Shown: positions 61,100 through 64,000 of the stretch, in pieces
Position numbering within the stretch: the first letter of the stretch is position 1
Layout of the letters: the number at the start of each line of letters is the position of its first letter
Assembly (NCBI GenBank): GCA_934476515.1
Contig: CAKSNZ010000001.1
Location: 124,001-188,000, forward strand
Length of the DNA: 64,000 bases
Reading direction: 5' to 3'
DNA from: an uncultured Ruminococcus sp.
Lineage (GTDB): Bacteria; Bacillota; Clostridia; Oscillospirales; Acutalibacteraceae
Program-made: the position numbers and the translations under genes
Notes under the pieces: model-generated
Database searches by the model: none
The model's input: only the letters and a program-made list of their open reading frames with translations
What the model was told of the DNA's origin: nothing

Positions 61100-61175
61100 A
61101 GGGGTATAGCTCAGTTGGTAGAGCAGCGGTCTCCAAAACCGCGTGCCGAGGGTTCGAGTCCTTCTGCCCCTGCCA
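61100..61175 (+). tRNA. tRNA-Trp (CCA)
   Basis: A 76-base tRNA with encoded CCA: acceptor AGGGGTA/TGCCCCT, D-arm GCTCAGTTGGTAGAGC, anticodon arm CGGTCTCCAAAACCG with anticodon CCA, T-loop GGTTCGAGTCC. Followed at once by a terminator and then by accessory genes including a recombinase remnant. Confidence 0.95.
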
Positions 61176-61179
61176 AGCA

Positions 61180-61212
61180 AAAACGGCTTAAACACTGCGT
61201 TTAAGCCGTTTT
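61180..61212 (+). terminator. Terminator of tRNA-Trp
   Basis: 14-bp perfect stem AAACGGCTTAAAC-type / GTTTAAGCCGTTT, 5-base loop, then T6. The next 200 bases up to 61412 hold no gene that I can see. Confidence 0.9.
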
Positions 61213-61412
61213 TTGATATAATTTTATGATGGGAGCACGGTCTGAGTTTCCTATTTTGGTGCTCATTTCAGGCATCAAAATGTTCAACCAGCGCTAATAA
61301 TTCCAACGTTTCCGTCTGCTACATCATCAAAATAGCATCAATTTTTCTGTATCTATTCAGATAAAAGATTGTATCACAAATTTTAATATACATTTTGAGG
61401 AGATAATAAAAC

Positions 61413-62843
61413 TTGACAACAGAAGAAATATTTTGTGACTTTGATTTAAACGACTACGAAAAAACTATATATAGTTTAGCTATCTCTTTTGGCGTTAGAG
61501 GTTCATATATTATAAAAGACGAAGATATTTCTAATATTGCAACACTTTTATCTGTTGACTATAACTTGCTTTGTAAAGCCTTATCTTTCTACAATAAAGA
61601 TTATATTCCATTGCAGATTAAATTTGGAACAGATGTTTACATCATAGAAAACTTCCATGGTGCTGATTTATTTCATGCATTAATAATAGTATATTTTATC
61701 TACCGAAATTTAGAAGAGATTACAGATGGCACTTCGTATGAGGCAATACTAGATAACTATAAAATATTTCAATGTTGTATTGGTGAATTTGAATTTTTAA
61801 ATGCACTTACTTCGACTGTTGAATGCATGTATAAAAAATATTATTCCGTTGATTTCGCAGTTTTTAACAATAGTAATTACCAACCAAAAAATGAATTAAA
61901 TCTATTACGTAGTTTTATAACAACTGGTCATAGAGATATTTTCGATAGAAAATATTTGCCTTTCTTATATCGCATAATTAGTTATGAACTTATCACAAGA
62001 GTAAATTCAATATATCTTATTACCATAACTCAAATAATTAAACATTCTGATTTCATGAGTAATGACATAAAAGAAATGTCAAACGAAATGTATGATTATC
62101 TATTATATATGGTTCAGAATGCAAGAATCATATCAGTTCAAACAAACTTCCTTCCTCCACTTCGTTCTGAACATTCTGAAATTCGTGACAAATACGATAA
62201 CACAACAAGGCTACAAATAATATATGGATATGAAAATTATGACTCATATGTTTTGCGACTTGATTTAGCGCACAAAGGACAGGAACTTATTCACTATAAT
62301 AACAAATCTCCTGGTGGAATCAAATGTTGTTTATTTACACACAATGAATATAATTCTATCATCAAGGAATCTCCTGTAGCTAAGGTGTTTTTTGTAAAAT
62401 ATGGTAGTCGCTACGCATTAAAAGAATTAAATAACCTAGATATTTCTAAGGAATTGCTAAAAGTTTATGAGGAAATAAGAAATAAAAAAGAACACACTTC
62501 AGCATTTAATAACACTTATGATGAAAATGACATTGTAAAATTTATAAACATAATATCTTTAATGTTACCTTCCAATTGCCTAGTACATATAGATTTTGAG
62601 GAAAAGCATGCCCGTTCTTGCTTTAATTACAATAAAATAATGTATTATGCAATACTTTTAGAAATTGCTTTTTTGTCTCACGAAAAAAATGATTTTCAAA
62701 AAATTCTTAAATTAATCTCAACTACTGCATCAAAATATGGCCTGATACTTGAAGATTCAACGGATGAATTTTCAAATATCGAAGGGGTTTGTTTGATTAT
62801 AGATGAAGCAAAAAGCAAAATAAATTCGTATAAACCTTCTTGA
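61413..62843 (+). CDS. Unrecognised 476-residue protein in a tRNA-Trp-linked segment
   Basis: I do not recognise this protein. It is rich in Ile, Asn, Tyr and Lys, mostly helical by look, with no signal peptide, no clear transmembrane helix and no P-loop, metal-binding or nuclease motif that I can name. A central IRDKYDNTTRLQIIYGYENY stretch and the Gly-rich YNNKSPGGIKCCLF are the most distinct parts. The start is a TTG at 61413, ten bases after AGGAG, and the frame is intact to 62843. It lies between tRNA-Trp and a broken tyrosine recombinase, so it is probably cargo of an integrated element. A defence or regulatory role is only speculation. Confidence 0.55.
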   Translation: MTTEEIFCDFDLNDYEKTIYSLAISFGVRGSYIIKDEDISNIATLLSVDYNLLCKALSFYNKDYIPLQIKFGTDVYIIENFHGADLFHALIIVYFIYRNLEEITDGTSYEAILDNYKIFQCCIGEFEFLNALTSTVECMYKKYYSVDFAVFNNSNYQPKNELNLLRSFITTGHRDIFDRKYLPFLYRIISYELITRVNSIYLITITQIIKHSDFMSNDIKEMSNEMYDYLLYMVQNARIISVQTNFLPPLRSEHSEIRDKYDNTTRLQIIYGYENYDSYVLRLDLAHKGQELIHYNNKSPGGIKCCLFTHNEYNSIIKESPVAKVFFVKYGSRYALKELNNLDISKELLKVYEEIRNKKEHTSAFNNTYDENDIVKFINIISLMLPSNCLVHIDFEEKHARSCFNYNKIMYYAILLEIAFLSHEKNDFQKILKLISTTASKYGLILEDSTDEFSNIEGVCLIIDEAKSKINSYKPS

Positions 62844-62893
62844 ATTCAAAACAATTTAAAGTTGATAATTATCTTTTTTGTATTAGTATTTTC

Positions 62894-63211
62894 TCATATC
62901 TCAAACCCATCCGTAATCCCATTCAGTTTAGTTAATTCTCTTTTCACATAATAAAGCTCCGTGATTTCAGAAGTTGTATATCCGAGCAGGTCTGCAACCT
63001 GTCGTGGAGTTAAAGATTCGATTGATCCGTCAAGTTGCTTTATACCATTTACCAGATTCGTGGCAAAAGTGTGGCGGAGCGAGTGCAAGCCTTTTGTTTC
63101 TGTATCTTTTGAGAAAGCACCGAATGCTTCATTTTTGAATATTTTAATCTCTTCCGGCGTGAACACCGTTATGGTTTCTCTCGTCGGAAGATTTTCTTTG
63201 TTTCTAGCGAC
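62894..63211 (-). pseudogene. Tyrosine recombinase (integrase) C-terminal remnant
   Basis: The frame encodes the C-terminal catalytic half of a phage/ICE integrase: VFTPEEIKIFKNEAFGAF, LHSLRHTFATNLVNG (HxLRHTxAT box), LTPRQVADLLGYTTSEITEL and the catalytic Tyr in TELYYVKREL. The N-terminal DNA-binding domains and the first catalytic arginine are missing. The frame can be read back from a possible GTG start at 63166 to 63211, where a TGA ends it inside a 17-base palindrome. It is convergent with the unknown gene. It marks an integration event near tRNA-Trp. Confidence 0.8.
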
Positions 63212-63225
63212 TCAATTATTGAGTC
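63209..63225. repeat. 17-base perfect palindrome at the break of the integrase frame
   Basis: GACTCAAT-T-ATTGAGTC. It is where the integrase reading frame stops being coding and could be a scar, an operator or the end of a deleted element. Confidence 0.5.
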
Positions 63226-63293
63226 ATATAGTATCGTTATTTTACCAACACTACACAACTTCATTTATTTTGGCAAGATAGTTATTCTTTAGT

Positions 63294-63322
63294 TTGATAT
63301 TATTTGTTATGTATGCTAATAT
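63294..63322 (+). promoter_or_regulatory. Promoter of the OmpR-type regulator gene
   Basis: TTGATA (63294-63299), 17 bases, TAATAT (63317-63322), 40 bases before the ATG. Confidence 0.6.
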
Positions 63323-63361
63323 AAATATAAATTTATTTCATTTACAAACAGGAGGTTATTA

Positions 63362-64000
63362 ATGCTTTTATATGATAAGAAAATTTTTTTACTGGATGAT
63401 GAAAACGAAATTATCAAAATGATTGAATCGGCTCTAAGAAAAGATGGATTTAGTAAAATTTTTTCTGCTAATACTATCAAGGACTCTGGAAAAATTGTAA
63501 AAAAAGTAAATCCTGACATTATGATTTTAGATGTTATGTTACCAGATGGAGATGGTTTTGAATTTATGAAAGAAATTCATAAAACTGTTGACATTCCTGT
63601 AATTTTTCTTACTGCTAAGGATGAGGATTATGATAAAATTATAGGTTTGGGTTTGGGTGCCGATGATTATGTTACAAAACCATTTTTAATGAAAGAACTG
63701 ATATTAAGAATAAAAGCAATTTTAAAGAGAACTTATAGCGATACATTCAAAGACTGCAATGATATAAAATTTGAATTAGGCAGTAAAACAATAGATATGG
63801 CACAGAATTTAGTTATTTCTAATAGAGGTACACACTCTTTTACAGCTAAAGAAAGATTAATTTTAGAAAAGCTGTATCTTAACAAAAACAAGGTTGTTAC
63901 AGGTGACGCTTTATGTAATTATGTATGGAATGACAACTTGTACGGTTATGAGCAGACGTTAATGACGCATATAGGCCGTATTAGAAAAAAGATAGAAGAA
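63362..64000 (+). CDS. OmpR/PhoB-type response regulator (cut by window edge)
   Basis: The first 213 residues of a two-component regulator. Receiver domain about 1-120: IFLLDDENEI (acidic pair), phospho-acceptor Asp in PDIMILDVMLPDGDG (about 55), Thr in VIFLTAKDED and Lys in DDYVTKPF. The winged-helix output domain begins at about 140 (ISNRGTHSFTAKERLILEKL) and includes LMTHIGRIRKKIEE at the window end. GGAGG lies seven bases before the ATG. A partner kinase would be expected just beyond the edge. Such pairs often guard against cell-wall antibiotics or belong to integrated elements, which the neighbouring integrase remnant makes possible. Confidence 0.93.
   Translation, partial: MLLYDKKIFLLDDENEIIKMIESALRKDGFSKIFSANTIKDSGKIVKKVNPDIMILDVMLPDGDGFEFMKEIHKTVDIPVIFLTAKDEDYDKIIGLGLGADDYVTKPFLMKELILRIKAILKRTYSDTFKDCNDIKFELGSKTIDMAQNLVISNRGTHSFTAKERLILEKLYLNKNKVVTGDALCNYVWNDNLYGYEQTLMTHIGRIRKKIEE

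Noticed and set aside
1..64000. CRISPR arrays or rRNA operons
   Set aside because: No regularly spaced direct repeats and no rRNA-like conserved stretches were seen; the only stable RNAs are three tRNAs and one candidate small RNA.

Overview
The window looks like a chromosomal segment of a low-GC, spore-forming, anaerobic gut Firmicute of the Ruminococcus bromii type. The grounds are spoIIE and spoVAD, the [FeFe]-hydrogenase maturases HydF and HydG, a split transketolase, and above all a 730-residue secreted protein with a starch-binding CBM26-like head, a CBM74-like middle and a C-terminal dockerin, the layout of the R. bromii amylosome protein Sas6. Naming the species is an inference; the sequence itself shows only the family content.

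Layout. 0-26.6 kb is ordinary chromosome: an iron-sulfur scaffold/GGGtGRT pair, a YhgE/Pip membrane protein with a divergent TetR regulator, a TrpXYZ-type ABC importer, glnS, a FabG-like dehydrogenase, hydG-hydF, a cyclophilin, a ComEC-like lactamase-fold protein with an FkbM methyltransferase, an asparaginase, the two transketolase subunits, divergent coaBC and coaX-birA, and an SdpI/SdpR-like pair. Two tRNA genes (Tyr, Thr) follow. From about 27.73 to 32.89 kb lies a strikingly GC-rich island in different codon usage: an 8-helix sensor with a degenerate kinase tail, an intact histidine kinase translationally coupled to it, a NarL-type response regulator and a secreted Fn3 protein. An IS481-like transposase remnant lies on its left, and an ISL3-type remnant starts at its last stop codon.

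33-61 kb returns to native composition: a GH13 glucosidase, mecA-like adaptor, rpe, a large pseudo-P-type ATPase in an operon with rlmB and rpe, spoVAD, secreted proteins, the Sas6-like protein, a VanW-family protein, a glycolipid glycosyltransferase, spoIIE, then a maltodextrin locus (GH13 lipoprotein, two permeases, binding protein), murE and a patatin-like esterase. At 61.1 kb a tRNA-Trp gene is followed by an unrecognised 476-residue protein, a broken tyrosine recombinase and, at the right edge, an OmpR-type response regulator that runs off the window.

How the genes work together. The starch theme links the Sas6-like protein (binding at the cell surface), the lipoprotein amylase (cutting), the malE/F/G-like importer (uptake; its ATPase is not in the window) and the cytoplasmic GH13 enzyme (final hydrolysis); rpe and transketolase then handle pentose phosphates. 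The most novel unit is the GC-rich island. The same 18-base motif, CTGTCCNTTTGGGTAGGG, sits exactly 38 bases upstream of the -10 box of both the response-regulator gene and the secreted-protein gene, which predicts an autoregulated signalling circuit with a dedicated secreted output.
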